DNA of 64,000 nt. Origin: Acridotheres tristis (taxonomy: Eukaryota > Chordata > Aves > Passeriformes > Sturnidae). The stretch lies in the NCBI GenBank assembly GCA_037013685.1, contig CM072888.1, positions 5,003,034-5,067,033 on the forward strand. The letters are read 5' to 3'. Of the stretch, positions 35,701 through 47,085 are shown one piece after another. Below the pieces are notes generated by a model, which was not told where the DNA came from, ran no database searches, and worked only from the letters and a program-made list of their open reading frames with translations. The position numbers were made by a program, and so were the translations under genes. How positions within the stretch are numbered: the first letter of the stretch is position 1; each line of letters opens with the position of its first letter.

Positions 35701-36699
35701 GATGAATAGAGGCAAACACAGTGAGATACATTGCTGGGCAAGAATAGAAGTTTGGATTCTGACTAAATTACATGAATTTCCTTTACCTACGAAGGTTGAA
35801 CAGCTTATTTTTGCCAGAGATGGAGGCAGTGTGAACATTCAAAGGAGAGGTGGGATGTGAGCATGGGGATAGCCCTGATGCTCCTGCTCTGTTTCTCTCC
35901 TTGTCTATAGTAAGTGCTGGTGTGGCCCAATGACTTTTTGACATGTGCACATATGTGCAACACACAAAAAGGAAGATAAATTTCTCACTCATCCACTTCT
36001 AGTAGGTTTTAGAAATGACAGGGTAGCAATGTATCTGTGCTACTGCAGACAGGGCAGTAACTGAGCAGCACTGTTGTGGAAGCACAGTCTTCAGAGAATG
36101 CTTATCAAGTCTTAAGACTCATGACAGTTGCTAATTTTGGAAAACTTTCAGTGGAGCACTTAACAGCTCAGCTGAACTTCAGTTTCATCTATTAGTAATT
36201 ACTTCCAGAAGTTAGCTTGAGTGAGAAAACAAAACCTTGCAGTCTTCTGACCAGGACTGTGGCACTGTGAGAAAGGGCTCTGCTGGCTGGTGCAAAGTGA
36301 ATGTGCTGGAAAACTGTAGTCACTGCAAGAGCTGAAAGTCCATTTAGATAAAAACATTTGTTGGAAACATGGAGCCTGCTCTGGTGGGTCCCAACCTTGC
36401 TGTGTTTAGTGATGTGTAGAAAAATCATTAAAAGATGTGGAAACATGTATAGGAGTCTCTTGGTTATTGAGGTGGAAAGAAATACTCTGTAGCTTTCAAT
36501 GACCTTGTGAGTCAAGCCTCACTCTATCATTTAAAAAAAAATAGGAAGGAAGTGAGCTTTCTTGAATTTCAGGTTCTTTTTTAAATGAGTCAGCACAGTC
36601 TAATCTATACTGTGATTAAGTGCCTCTAGCCAGGAGGTTTAGAGAAGAAACAAACACAGTTTTGTTAGTCCCCTTCCTCCATCCTGTGGTGCCTTTTCT
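32759..36699. other. No gene seen
   Basis: Mixed DNA with short homopolymers (about 33626-33635, 36533-36541) and a (GTT)n patch near 33639. Two copies of GGGCAAAATGC lie about 60 bases apart in 33150-33222. No open frame has a domain. A CpG-dense patch begins at 36702. Confidence 0.35.
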
Positions 36700-36806
36700 G
36701 TGCGACGGGTGCCCGTGCACAGCGAGAGGCACACGAGTGCCCAGCCTGCACCCTCCGAGTGTGACAGGGCCTCGCAGAGCCTGCTGCCTGGCCTTGGCAG
36801 AACTCG
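36700..36806. other. Short CpG-dense, GC-rich patch
   Basis: Eight CpGs lie within about 105 bases (from TGCGACGGGTGCCCGTG to ACTCGGGAG), whereas neighbouring DNA often has none over several hundred bases. It is too short for a classical CpG island. It sits just before an AT-rich segment (36810-37050) with MEF2-like TATAAATATAG and several TAATTA-like cores. It could be a small promoter, an enhancer core, or a GC-biased remnant. Confidence 0.4.
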
Positions 36807-38349
36807 GGAGCTCTCTAAATATTGTATTCTTTGTTGCCATAACGCTGGGAAAATAGTAGGGGATACTGCATTATAAATATAGCTGAAGCCTTGGGGGAAT
36901 AGGAGCATTTCTAAAGGGCCTGAAGCGATGGCAGAGCATAATTCTCATAAATAAATGGGGACATAATTACTGACTGGATTTCTGCCTGCTGTGACACTCC
37001 AACTTGCTAGACAATTATACTAAGGGATTATCTTTTAACAGAGCACAGTTATCTCTTCTGTTTGTTTTTCTCATTTTGCTATTCACATAAGCCAAGGGAA
37101 ATGCTAAGTGTTCTAATTGGTCATGGGTCTTTCTACTGAATAAGCTCTAGCTTTATTTAGAAGGGTTTTGTGCAGTACATTCAGTTTACAGCCGGAGGAA
37201 GGTTGAAGGTGAGGAGAGAATTTGACAGGTCTGTTTGACAAAGCCACCACAGTGAGGATGTGAAATGGGGAAACAGACAGATAAATGTCATGTTGAACTG
37301 AGTTATGGATGACAGTCCCATAAAATCTATAAAAGAAATCAGGCTCCCTCTGGTTCTATCAAAATAAGGAGCACTGACCTTTTAACTCTGCCTCACCTGC
37401 CTCAGCTTGCAAATCTGACAGCTGCAAATGATATTAAATGTACCCACGGAGTAGCGATGTAGTGATTAAAAATAAAATACTACTTTGTCATGTTTACTGT
37501 CTTTTACAAGACCTCTATTTGCTGTATATGCTTTGCAAGAGTTAAATAACTGCCAGTTACATGGTCTAAATTCCAAAATAGCGGAAAAAAGGAGACTGTA
37601 TATACTGAAAAAAAAATTCTGAGGACATTCAAGATGAGTAACAGATGGCAAAAGAACTCTAAAGGAACAGGCAAGGGGAGAAATGATATTGGTGAAAAAT
37701 AACTGCATAATGGTTAAGGCAGAGGGAATTAAAGAGATAAACTTATCTCTGACAGTTGGGCAGAAAATAGACCAAGAGAGATGAGAAAAGGCAAAGAGTG
37801 AGGGAGGGAGTGGTGGAAGATGCATGTGTGTGACTGCTTTTAATCAGTGAAGAAAAGGGGCTGGTAAAGAGTGAGAGGAGATGAATGAGGAATAAATTTT
37901 GTGTTCCTTAGAGTTTGTTTCTTTATCGAAGTATGTTTATTCAGTCCATTTTGTGAGAGATAGAAGAGAAGCATGCAGACAGTGGAAAAAGATAGTGACA
38001 GAGCTCATGTGGATAACTATCTTGTCATATAACCTGCCTAAATCCAAGGCTGATGACTTGCTAAGCTCCCACTGTAAATTTCAATTGGAAAATATTACTC
38101 TTATGTTTCAGAACCCCAGAGACAGTAATATTCAATGCAGGTGGAATGATCTCTACTTAAGCTCTCATTATTTCTAGGTCTTATCTCAATTCTGTTGGCT
38201 CAGTATGAGTAAATCACCAGCCGGGGACCACGTTGACTTCGATGTGATCTTGTAAAATTAAGGCTATTGCTTGTGAAGCATTCAGGATCAGGATACTGCT
38301 GAAAGGTGAAAAGTAGCAGGTAGTGTAGATTCATAATCTGGCATTTTAG
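36807..38349. other. No gene seen; first 250 bases regulatory-looking
   Basis: 36810-37050 has GCATTATAAATATAGCTG, AGCATAATTCTCATAAATAA and ACATAATTACTGACTGG, suggesting a conserved element. The rest is purine-rich in places (37620-37880), and the minus frame 37466-37825 has no domain. Confidence 0.3.
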
Positions 38350-38445
38350 GAGGATGTCCAGCCCAGCCTTGCTCAGTCAGACTTTGAGCTCCTTCAAGCA
38401 CAGAGTTTCCACAACCTCCCAGAACAAACTGTGCTAGTATTTGAT
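38350..38445 (-). mobile_element. Diverged CR1 LINE fragment, antisense
   Basis: GTCCAGCCCAGCCTTG, CTCCTTCAAGCACAGAGTTT and CCACAACCTCCCAGAACAAA follow the antisense CR1 block that normally lies about 100-200 bases inside the 3' end. The 3' tail itself is missing, so this is an internal relic with many mismatches. Confidence 0.7.
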
Positions 38446-40379
38446 TTATGGGAATGATGTTTCAATAGTTGGTGTGCCCTGTGCATGGCTGCATTGTGTG
38501 GCACAGCCTTGACCTTTTCAATATTCTGTCATCTAAATGCCAGTCACTTCTTAAGAGCTTCTGCAAAGAGTGAGGCTGTGGGCAAGTGTAGAGTGCTAAA
38601 GAGAAAAAGTAGCGAGACTCATTGTTCTACACCACAAAATGTGAAGGGTATTATTTGATAAGAGGTTTCTGAGGAATTGTAAAGAGTGTGGGCTGCAGCA
38701 GGCTGAAGGTCAGCAGCTCTCTGCCTGTGGTCTTTTGGAGACCTTCTGTGCAGAACAGTGTGGTTTCATAAAATAAGGAGGAAAGAAGGTGCACACTTTG
38801 ATCAGAAAAGGTGAGACTGTGGCTCTCGGTTGCTGAGAGCTGTTGGTAGGATGAAGAATGTTCTGGACCTGCCCTGCCTGATGTCTGGTTTATTTGGGTT
38901 ATAAAATTTTCAGGAGAAAAGACCACCTTTCTTGCTGGGTACTCAGTAAAACAGATCCACTGTAGATTTGGCTGATACTGTAATAAAGAAAGATGATAAT
39001 ATTGGCTCATAGAGAGTAGACTGTTTTTTGGGGGGTTTGGTTTCTCTTTAAAATCACCTTATGATTTTCCCTTGAAGTTCCTGTCAGTGAACTCTGAAGA
39101 AAGGTTGTAAGTTATTTAGGGGAGCAAGTTCACCTGAGCACTGAGACCTCTCATCCAGCCCTGTCTCATCCTGTCTCCTCACCTGATGCTGTCTAGTTAT
39201 CACAAAAGTTGTTTTCATTCTCTTTGACAATCCCCGAGCTCCTCCTGACATATAAAACCTATTTATTAAAGTGGTGTATGGATAAGTGAAGCAGTAACCA
39301 TGGGGGAAAAAATGAATTTTTATATTTATGTGACTAGTAAGTGGCAAAGCACTAAATCCCATTAAGGATCTCTGCTTTCAGGAAAACTGGATATTTTCTT
39401 CTCTTGCTTGCTCATTTTCTCTGACCTTAGGCAGCTTGCTTCACCTCTGTATATCAATTTCCCAAAGTGTAAAGACAGGTTAATAATCTGTATCAAATTG
39501 TACTTTGTTGCCTTGATAAATGTATAGAGGAAGTAATGTTGTAGTTGCACTGTTTTAATTTATGTTGGAAAGTGATAGAAGTCAGAGAATAAACTGGTCA
39601 GTACAACATCAATCTGTTTTCTCCTTCTGAGTCTGTATTCTTGCTCCCAAACAGTATTTAAGAACATTTGAATGCTTTACTTTGCACCAATTTGCAAAAT
39701 GCCAGAACTGTTAGCCTGTACTTTCCCCCTAGAAATTCCTTAATTCCAGCATCATTGAGAATATCAGTGCTTACTGAATTCTATATTGTTTGCTATTTTT
39801 TTGTCCTCAGCATGGCCTGTGACTCATTTTCTGTGTGTTTTTCAAGCCCTGCTTTGAATACTAACTCATGAATTTTCTAGCTTTTTTTTCTGTGGCGCTT
39901 ACTACTGCAGGAACCGTGCTGGGAACCAGTGTTTGAATTTTTAGTTGGGAAACTTGAAAAATGTTTCTGATCCAAGTTTCTGTTTTCTATAGAACAAAAT
40001 TCTGAATTTATATTTTGGAAGAACTAGAGGATATGTGTGTCTATGTGTTTATACACACACATCTATATCATACTATTATTTTACTATATTGAGTTTTCTA
40101 ACTGCCTTTCATCCTTACACTTACTCCTGTCTGTCCACTTTTACTGAGGAAACAGTAAAGGACAGTGAGGAGAGGTGAAATTTGTACTTGAAGATATACA
40201 GGCTTTATTCACAGCCACTTTTTATTTTGTGCTGGTATCACTTCAGTCCCCTTGACTCTGGCCACAAATCCATAACTATTATTTTTTTATTTTTTCCTAA
40301 ATCTAAAAGAGTCTTCCAAAATAAGTTCTTCCTTCAAAAAATGCAGCATTTTGGCACATAATCCTTAGCAGACCGTCTC
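38446..40379. other. No gene seen
   Basis: The minus frame 38651-39010 (119 codons) has no domain. At 40030-40070 a GT/CA-rich patch contains ATGTGTGT and its inverse ACACACAT, a small purine-pyrimidine alternating stretch. Confidence 0.35.
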
Positions 40380-40800
40380 TGCCTATGAGAGTGGAACTCA
40401 TTAAAATCAAAGTTTACGATATTAAAATGGAGCATTCTACGAGTTCCAGCAGTACAAGAGCTCCTTATGGATCCTGTGACGAGTTTGATTCTTCTTGGAA
40501 AAACACATTCCAATAGCTGTTAGCTCCAGTTCTAGGGAAGGACACGCAGTCTGTCTGAAAGGCAAGCATAATGAAGACCTGCATATTTCATGATACATCA
40601 TGTGCTGCTCAGGTGCAGAGGCAAAAATTCAATCCTTTACAAGCGCGTCTGCCCAAACTGGAGCAGAGGTAGCTATTTTGCATCCCGCCAAAGTGTGTTT
40701 GATCTTGGAAGTTATAGAATATTTGTTTTATGACTATGAGAGTGCCAAGAAATTCTTTGAAGCAAAGTCTGTAACCTCCAAGGCTAAGATGGAATAGGAT
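40380..40800. promoter_or_regulatory. Possible conserved element, with a 66-codon open frame
   Basis: The segment keeps several CpGs (TTTACGATATT, TCTACGAGTT, GTGACGAG, ACAAGCGCGTCTGCCC, ATCCCGCC) in otherwise CpG-poor DNA, next to ATTAAAATGGAG and ATCAAAGTTTAC. A plus-strand frame at 40600-40797 includes VCLILEVIEYLFYDYESAKK and has a helical, protein-like look, but no acceptor-donor pair fits it well. Either an enhancer-like conserved element or a lone exon would explain the texture; I favour the former. Confidence 0.28.
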
Positions 40801-43800
40801 GAAACAGGAAAGTTACTGGAAGATGACATTGTTAAAAAAAAAACCCAAAACAACAAAACCCCAGAAACTCGAACCCAACAACCTTCCCCTCCAACTCTTT
40901 TTAAGCCTGCTTCTTTTAATTATATTGCCTGTCATGACTCTAATTCTTTAAATTAATTATGGTGACTGATTCGAAGTCTAAAATGCCTTTTCCAATGTAC
41001 ATATGATATGATGGATTGTGATTAATTGAAATATAGAGGTCTGAAGTTTGATAGCTTATGAAGTACAGTTTGTGATACAGCCTCAGCTTCCATTTCTTTA
41101 TTGAACTGTCTCTCTGAATGTCATTAGAGTATTAGACCCAGAGGGAGACCATATAAATGACAGATCACTGCTGAACGAAATTCTAAGTTTTCTTTTCTTC
41201 CTTCCAGACTGAGGTAGCATATTGCACTACTACTTTGCCTGTTTTTACAGGCAGAAAGAGGCAGTGGCAAAACTTTTTGATTTAAAATGAAATCTGTGCT
41301 TGCATAGCAAGTCTTTGCTGTACTGTGCCTTTGTGGACTTGCCTGGGTAGCCCAGTGTGTAAATGGTGGCTGAAATGATTTAATAGGAATATGTACCTCA
41401 GTCCCTGTGAGGGATTTCTGGTTTTGTTCCTTGCTTTTGCCTATTGAGTCCATCCCCTTGCAGTCAGTTGTGTGCTACCATGCTGGAAGTGTTCTGTAGA
41501 GGGAGATGCTTGGTGATCAGGAACAACTTAATACTCCCTTTCCTCCCAGCTTCTGGGCAGTTCTGTGAGAGACCTTGATAACTTCAGCAATTTGATTAAA
41601 TCTTAATTAACACTACTTCCAAATAAGTCTGTAACCAGAGTATGAGATTTTCAGTCTGGTATGGTGTCTGTTTTTTCTTCTTTTCTAATATTTTTTTTTT
41701 ATTGCCTTAAATAATCTGCAGTGGGAGCAGTATCTATAATTGTGCTTTGTACAGAACCTAGAACAATCATTCCCAAATCCTGAAACTATCTTCAATAAGT
41801 TAGCTATTTAGGACCTGCTACTCAAGTCTTGAAACTGATTTTGCTGCTACTTTTAAGCCAATCTGAGGCCCCTTTCGTACCATTGCAATTATTGCAGGTA
41901 TTTTAGATCTCTCCTGTGTATGAAAATCTAATGGTTACTGTCTTTTATTCCTTTTCTGTACCACTACAGGCAACTAGTCAGGTTTAATGTGAATACTGAG
42001 CATAACTGTGCTTCTTTTTAAAGATCAGAAATGATGAAGGGAGATGGTCTGAAAGCAACTCAATGGGCAGAGCTGTTAAGAACTTCCCTCAAGTTGCTGG
42101 TGAGCACTTAGGCCTTTAAACCTAGAAAAAGAAACAGAAATGTGCCAGGGCTTGACAGAAAAATCCCTGATACTAAAAGTACAGATACAAAAGGACTGCT
42201 ACCTTGTGAAACTACAGTGTGCAGGACAGCCCATGGAACCATGCCAGCTCTGATAATCTATGCAAGATGATGCCTGATATTTGGAGAAAAAGATAAGTGA
42301 ACAGTAATATTATATTGCAAGAATTTGTAGCATGTGTGCAGCCAGGAGAAGAGGTTTGAAAATCCACCTATTAGCCCCAAGGAATTCCTCCTGGCAACAA
42401 CACCGTAGGAGAATATGAACAGTGTTGCACAGATAGCACAGATATTAATTTGAAGCTGAGGCTGCTGACACTTAATTATTCTCATTATGAAATAATGAAA
42501 CCAGAACTTGAAAAAAAACCCCAAAAAAACAGTGGTCAGCTGGAACACAAAAAAGTAAAAATTTGTTCTCAGGAAGAGGATTTGTGAAGTAATGGCAATT
42601 AGTAGTGTATCTTAAACAAATAAAAAGCATTCAGTCATTTTTTTGAGGAATTATTTTTCTCCACTGAATGTAGAGGAAATGCAGGCTCCTGAATTAAGGT
42701 ATAAAGTAGGGTGTCGATACAATTGCCCTGTAAATGTCTCGTTGATCATTATTGCCTAATGAATCACATTTTCAGGGTAAAAGTACCCATGGTATGTTTT
42801 AAACCTACAAAATTCTCAAATTCTTTGGTTAGGGGTACACCAAGACAGATTTGAGAAGTTCATCTTCAAATCCCCTTTTGAGCAAAGAAGTGCCAAATAA
42901 AATGAGCTTGACATTATTCAGCTGTGCCACAGTTTGTGGTTCAGGGAAATATTTTTAAAGGTAGAAATTAAACTTAACAATATAGTTTTGATCTGAGAGC
43001 AAGAAAAAAAGTTATGTTAGTCAGTTTTAGAACTGGTTCCTACCAAGTATTGGTCTCAACAAACAAAGAAAAACTGAGATAATTTTGTGAACAGACCACC
43101 AAATAACCAGGTTAAGTGAATTAATTCACACCAGTTACCCTGCGAATGCTGGAGGATACAAATGTTTTTTCTGTAGCTACAAATTTCTGTCAAGTGGTTT
43201 AGAAACACAAAACTATATGGGGCATATTGGAGGTTTATTGAACATTTGCTGGGTTTAGTAAACACTGGAATAAAAAGATATAAATTTGCAGGTATTAATA
43301 TATTAGTCTGAGAAAGGAACATGCATGGAAATACAGCCACAGGAAACAAGTGACATGTGAATTATCCCTGGAAACGAGTCTAAAAATGGACATTTATAAC
43401 CCAGGCATTGAATGAAGCACCACAGTAACCATCTCAGTGACATAATGAGCTCAGTATTTCTTGTATCTGAGCTGTAATTTCAATGCCTCTGCAGGCACTG
43501 CAGATCTTCTTAGATCTTCCTAATTCACCATGCAAAAGTGGAATTTCCTGTCTAATCCTATCCCTATTTAAATTTTTACATAGGATCATTAGTAGGGTTA
43601 GCTGTAAGGTGTTTGTCTCATTAGTGTGTTGCTGAAAGAACTTAACCTCAAGAGTTGCAGTTTTACTCTACATTAAAATGTTATGCAAATTCCCCATCTC
43701 ACTCAGGGTATCAGAGTGAAACACAGATGCTGTTTTATTATTCTCAACTCACTTTTGACTTGTTTTACTAGGCTTTGGGCTCAACAGGCCCAAAAGTAAT

Positions 43801-46446
43801 TAAATGCTTCCTTTGTGCTATTTGGAAAATCCTTCATTAGCAGTGTTAGCTTCCTTCAAAATTAATGCTGTGCATGCCAAATTGACCTGCACAGGAAAAA
43901 AACCCATAAAATTCCCTCTTTAAAGCTAAAAAGGAATGGGAATTCTTCTGCTTCATGACACAAGCTTAACCTGTTAGTATCTTTCTCATCCATTAGAGAG
44001 GGGGCTATTAGACACCTTTTGTTCAAGGTTAGTCTGGGATCTTCACTGATTTATTATGAAGAAAATTAAAGCAGTGCTTGAAGAAGTCAGGAGGCTGGGT
44101 GAGGATTTAGGAAAGGAGGTATAATACAGTTCCAGTGATAATGTTAAACCAAGCTGCTGCTGTTACCAAGGCAGTTGGGTTCCTTGAGCAATCAAAATGC
44201 TTCATGTGAACCTGTTCCCCTTCCCCATCATTAAACCATTGATAGGCCACTGTTGTCTTCATGACTTGATTATTGATCCTCCTTTCTTTTGTGACTGTAT
44301 TGGCTTTAGGAAGAAGACTAGTTAAAAACAAGATATCTGGTTTGGAAATTTCTTGAAAAACCCAGTGAGGTGCTTGGCTTTTAATATATTGCTACCTCTT
44401 GACCTTGCAGCAGGTCCTGGAACACAGCTGAAAAAAAGAACTTTAGAAGATGTATTTTTTTTTAAGACATGGTCCTTCAAATCAGTGGGATTGATGTAGT
44501 CTGCAGAATTTCTGAAATCTTTCTGGAAGCTTTCCTATGGGCTTGAGTTCTACCAACTCATGGAAAAATTGACATTGACCAATGATTCTGAGTGGCTTGG
44601 CTTATAGGACATAAATATGTTAAAATAATACAGGAAAAAGTAGCGAGAATATTTCACTTGAGATCAGTGAGAGATATAAAACTTTAAAACTAGATTTACA
44701 ACTGTTTGGGTACATCTAAGTAATGTATGGTGAGCTTTAGTTGGTAGTTTGTCTTTGTGTGCCAGTGAAAACGTGAAAATATTATTTTCCAGTGCAATTC
44801 AACTAGATTTATGATAATTATAGGCTCTGGTAGCAAAGCATAGTAAAGAGCTAAAGAAAAGTTGGATGAACGCTTGTTTTCAACCTTCTTAAATAAGAAC
44901 ACATGAAATGATTTGTATAAAATAAAAGCCAGAGTGAAGATGGTGGCAAAACCCCTTACTAAATAATCCTGTAATGTAAAGCCCTCCTATGAGCTCTTGC
45001 CTGTAATGACATTCACATCTGCTTGTGAAGATAGGTTTGTCCAAACAATAGGAAGATTTTCTGCCAACAGATTTCCAAATGTTTTGGAAACTGTAAAATA
45101 AACAGCTCCTCAATCATATAGTTTCTATTAGGTAGTGTTCTTCTTTAGATTAATAAATTATAAAATTTGAATCTACAATGAAGGCTAATAAGCCTTAGTA
45201 AGATCAGCATGACTTTTCCTCTTGCATGAGTTTATGGTCAAGTAACAGACACTGTAATATTGTTATGACAACATAGCACATTGAAATAATGCTTGAAAGA
45301 GCCCATTAAATTGAACAGCTATTTGGGTACTTGACTATTTGATCTGTGGAGGAAACTTTTCATCACTGTTTATTGAGGATTATTTATTGGGGAGTCAGAA
45401 ATTTCTAATAAAACTAGTGACAGAACAGTGCTATGAGAAACTAAATTTTCTGTTAGAAGCATAAGATTGCTGCTATTGGAAAACAGTGATTATTTTTCTT
45501 AGTTATTTAGTCTTATTTATTATTGAGTTTTGAATTAACTGAAGTAACATAAGACTTAGGTATGAGAGCCCCCTCAGTGCACACATCTGACTGATGTACA
45601 ATGACAGTCATAGTAGAAAAGAAAAATGTTGGCCGGGGTAAAAGAAAAGGATAAAGGATATATTATTATGCTATGGAAAACACAGGTAAGATTAGCACCA
45701 CTTCAGTATTAATTTCTCCTCAAATATGGAGGGTTTTGATGCACAATTCTATTCCCAAAATCCAAGTCAGGGCCAAGTTTGAACTCTTGGCTCCTGCAGT
45801 TGCTCTGGCACCTCACATTGACTTTCAATGCTAAAATCTCAGTAACTGCAGTTGTATCTTTGCATCCCAATCTTTTGGGGGTGCATAGAGATTAGCAGGC
45901 TGGAATTTTGGTGGGTTGGAAAATTTAGGATGCAAAATCTTACAGTATGTGTTTACATGACATCGCCAGCTAATGGTTATGAATCACACTTCCCTTGAGG
46001 CAGAAATTATTATTTGACTTCAGTGCATCAAACAAGGAAGGTTTTGTTTTATTCCTTTTGAACTGCCCTTGGTTTGATCCTTGATTGGGTTAAAATTTAG
46101 TGTTGCCATCCATCTAAGTAATAATGATGCACTTTAATTTCCTGTCATCTAAATGCAAAGGCCTGTGAATGTCTGAAGAGGAATAACTAAAATCAAATTT
46201 AGGATGGAAACAAAAAGCATATTGACATATCCTATCAGTCTGTGAATTAAAATAAGAATAGTCAAAAGCTATTTTTTATTTTTAGTAAGGGATTAGGGGA
46301 AATTATTATTGTTTAGTCTTAGATAGTATTACTAGAAAACTGATAAATATTTATGTGTTTTTCTTCTGCAGTCACCCTTTACAACCTACTAAAAGCTTTT
46401 GTCTCTGGTTTTAGCAGAGAGGTTCTTCAGTTTGTCCTATTTTGAG
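40801..46446. other. Long AT-rich stretch, no gene seen
   Basis: An A/C-rich low-complexity patch lies at 40832-40890. The remainder is AT-rich DNA with scattered short open frames (41124-41453, 42258-42548, 43056-43349, all minus) that lack domains. A short hairpin (TTTGGGC / GCCCAAA, 43774-43794) is too small to interpret. Confidence 0.4.
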
Positions 46447-47085
46447 AATCATCATAGAATCATAGATTACCAGGTTGGAAGGGACCTCAAGGATTATCTG
46501 GTCCAACTTCTCCTCACCAAAACATGATCCAGACAAGATGGCCCAGCATTCAGTCCAGCTGTATCTTGTAAGTGTCACAAGTTGGGGAATCCATCATTTG
46601 ATTGTGGAAAATATTCTGACAATTGATTATTCTCAATGGGAAAATTTTCTTTTGTGTCCAGTCAGAATCTCCCCAGGAGCAACTTGTAACCGTTACCCCA
46701 TAAAAAGGGAATCATCATCTTCCTTTTTATCTTCCTTCCTACATCTTCTTTGTAGCCACCCATTTAAAGACTGAAACTCCCTTAAGCCTTCTTTTCTCCA
46801 GGCTGAACTTCTCAATTTCCTCAGCCTTTTGTCACATGGCAAGCTTCCCAATCCTTTGATTATCTTTGTGGCCCTTCCCTGGACCCTCTCCAGCCCATCC
46901 ATGTCTTTTTTAGCATATTGGGGACCAAAACTGAGCATAGCATTCCAGGTGTGGCCTGAGAAGTGCTGAATGGGGTAAGGATTTCTTTTTCTTGCAGGTG
47001 ATGCAGCTCATTGTACACTGGGATGGCCAGGTCTCTTTCCAGAGTGCTGCTCCCAGCCCAGGTAGATCCCAGGTTAGAAGGTTTA
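46447..47085 (-). mobile_element. CR1 LINE copy with decayed ORF2 C-terminus, antisense
   Basis: This is the longest element in the window. From the plus strand it starts with the inverted tail ATCATAGAATCATAG, then AGGTTGGAAGGGACCTCAAG, and continues into coding sequence. On the minus strand two frames carry the reverse-transcriptase C-terminal signature: GSTWAGSSTLERDL, and in another phase FGPQYAKKDMDGLERVQGRA followed by TKIIKGLGSLPCDKRLRKL. In CR1 ORF2 these correspond to the SS..E+DLGV, QFWAPQ(Y/F)KKD, LE+VQRRATK and ER+L+ELGLFSLE+RRLRGD blocks in that order. Frame changes, at least one internal deletion between the first two blocks, and stops show it is dead. The endonuclease and main RT motifs are absent through 5' truncation. 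Confidence 0.93.

Noticed and set aside
46980..47000. Splice acceptor TTTTTCTTGCAG
   Set aside because: It lies inside the CR1 element in antisense, with no coding exon following.
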